A stretch of 64,000 nt of DNA. It comes from Maribacter sp. (GTDB lineage Bacteria; Bacteroidota; Bacteroidia; Flavobacteriales; Flavobacteriaceae). The translations under genes and the position numbers were made by a program. Shown here piece by piece: positions 62,923-64,000 of the stretch. The notes under the pieces are model-generated. The model saw only the letters and a program-made list of their open reading frames with translations, was not told the DNA's origin and did no database searches. Location of the stretch: positions 62,001 to 126,000 of the forward strand of contig DRFI01000017.1 in NCBI GenBank assembly GCA_011050675.1, given 5' to 3'. Each line of letters begins with the position of its first letter. Position 1 is the stretch's first letter.

Positions 62923-64000
62923 ATGTTTAAACGATTTACTTCATTACAATGGAAATCCTTTTTTAGGTCTTCTAACTTTAGTAAAGGTCTTGGGATAAAA
63001 ATCTTGATGGGCTTTTTCGGACTATATATGCTACTTACCCTTATGGGAATGGGTGGCGTACTATACTTTATCTTAAAAGATATATTCCCGGATCAAAGCC
63101 CAATGTGGAGTATTAGCCAATACTTTATATACTGGATTTTAATAGAATTGTTTCTTAGGTATTTCATGCAAAAACTACCTGTAATGGATATAAAACCATT
63201 CTTGACCACTCCGGTAAAGAAAAGTACAATTGCACATTACATATTAGGTAGGTCTGCGGCGTCTATTTACAATTTAATGACGCTGTTTTTCATAGTACCC
63301 TTTGCTATCGCGTTATTGTTTAATGGTTATCCTGCATTAAATATTTTACTCTGGATAGTGGGTGTTATGGCAATAGTTTTTTGTATTAATTACGTAAACC
63401 TACTTATTAATAAAAACGAGAAAGCACTAATTGGTATAGGTAGTATTCTTGTTGTGGGCTATGCTTTGGATTATTTCGGAGTATTTTCTGTAAAAGAGTT
63501 TTTTGCTCCTGTTTTTCATGCATTATATGCATATCCTGTAACCGTTTTGGTTCCTATTGCTTTGGCAGTATTCATATACTATGTTAATTATCAATATCTG
63601 AGAAATAAAATTTATTTGGATGCGACCTTAAAACCAAAGTCGGTAGAGGCACATACTTCAGATTTGGCGTGGACAAAGCGTTTTGGAGAAATGGGTTCTT
63701 TCTTGCAACTTGATTTAAAAATGATTTGGCGAAATAAAAGAACAAAATCTCAAGTATATATTTCTATACTTTTTGTGTTTTATGGGTTATTTATTTACAC
63801 TCAAGATGGCTATAGTAGTATGATGCCAATGAAAGCAATTGTTGGTATTCTAATGACAGGAATTTTCTTAAGTAATTTTGGTCAATTTATACCTGCTTGG
63901 GATAGTAGTTATTATAGTATGATGATGTCACAAAACATACCCATGCGTAAGTATTTAGATTCTAAAGTCTCCTTAATTACCGTTAGCGTTGTATTTATGT
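62923..64000 (+). CDS. DUF5687 family membrane protein (3' end outside window)
   Basis: The frame is open from the ATG at 62923 to the window edge, at least 359 residues. It starts MFKRFTSLQWKSFFRSSNF, followed by membrane segments (GIKILMGFFGLYMLLTLMGM, SISQYFIYWILIELFLRYF) and RSAASIYNLMTLFFIVPFAI; later QLDLKMIWRNKRTKSQVYIS precedes more helices. This is the pattern of DUF5687, thought to be the permease part of an ABC-type exporter whose ATPase gene usually follows; that gene would lie outside the window. It begins 105 bases after the type B substrate gene. Confidence 0.85.
   Translation, partial: MFKRFTSLQWKSFFRSSNFSKGLGIKILMGFFGLYMLLTLMGMGGVLYFILKDIFPDQSPMWSISQYFIYWILIELFLRYFMQKLPVMDIKPFLTTPVKKSTIAHYILGRSAASIYNLMTLFFIVPFAIALLFNGYPALNILLWIVGVMAIVFCINYVNLLINKNEKALIGIGSILVVGYALDYFGVFSVKEFFAPVFHALYAYPVTVLVPIALAVFIYYVNYQYLRNKIYLDATLKPKSVEAHTSDLAWTKRFGEMGSFLQLDLKMIWRNKRTKSQVYISILFVFYGLFIYTQDGYSSMMPMKAIVGILMTGIFLSNFGQFIPAWDSSYYSMMMSQNIPMRKYLDSKVSLITVSVVFM

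Overview
The window looks like chromosomal DNA of a marine-type member of the Flavobacteriaceae (Bacteroidota). The DNA is AT-rich. It carries type IX secretion substrates with gliding-motility-type (type B) C-terminal sorting domains and a PorP/SprF partner, SusC/SusD outer-membrane pairs, TAnnTTTG-type -7 promoter boxes, and many families largely confined to Flavobacteriia (DUF4837, DUF6909, DUF6341, DUF6427, DUF4254, DUF5687). The genus cannot be fixed from sequence reading alone; a Maribacter/Zobellia-like relative is a guess.

Layout. 1-8657: the 3' part of a giant SprB-repeat adhesin and its SprF-like partner. 8702-15276: housekeeping genes (folB, tRNA-Cys, DoxX-like, holB, pgk, a LysM lytic transglycosylase, a DUF4837 lipoprotein, a small membrane protein). 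15612-18639: a PorE-like OmpA lipoprotein/anchor protein and tatA. 18859-19517: a decayed gene with several frameshifts. 19697-23809: M23 peptidase, GH3-like protein and DUF6909. 23809-37075: a surface-polysaccharide locus in one direction: Wzz-like protein, four dTDP-rhamnose genes (rfbB, A, C, D), a flippase fused to a TupA-like ATP-grasp ligase, three GT4 glycosyltransferases, an EpsG-type polymerase, an O-antigen ligase/polymerase and a polyprenyl-phosphate sugar transferase. 37291-41484: purD, DUF6341, DUF6427, DUF4254 and a GT9 glycosyltransferase.

41481-51532 (minus strand) is the most distinctive region. It holds a TetR regulator, the arsenosugar-type radical SAM protein ArsS, a metallophosphoesterase-like protein fused to the arsenosugar-associated AhpD/CMD peroxidase-like domain, a sodium:solute symporter, a SusD lipoprotein, a SusC TonB receptor and a TIGR04282/DUF2064-type glycosyltransferase. 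I read it as an arsenosugar (organoarsenic) biosynthesis and uptake locus; no arsM is visible. GACC-N4-GGTC palindromes occur in front of tetR and again in front of the far end of the cluster, which suggests one local regulon. An HtrA protease is divergent from it.

53499-64000: patatin-like lipase, SLC13 permease, a degenerate copy of a REP-like palindromic repeat, a PaaE-like flavin/2Fe-2S reductase, a YCII/DGPF protein plus ECF42-type sigma factor with a matching candidate autoregulated promoter, a second type B T9SS substrate with five Ig-like repeats, and the start of a DUF5687 membrane protein that runs off the end.

The strongest candidates for something undescribed are the flippase/ATP-grasp fusion, the phosphoesterase-like/CMD fusion with a degraded metal site, and the TetR-palindrome regulon of the arsenosugar cluster.
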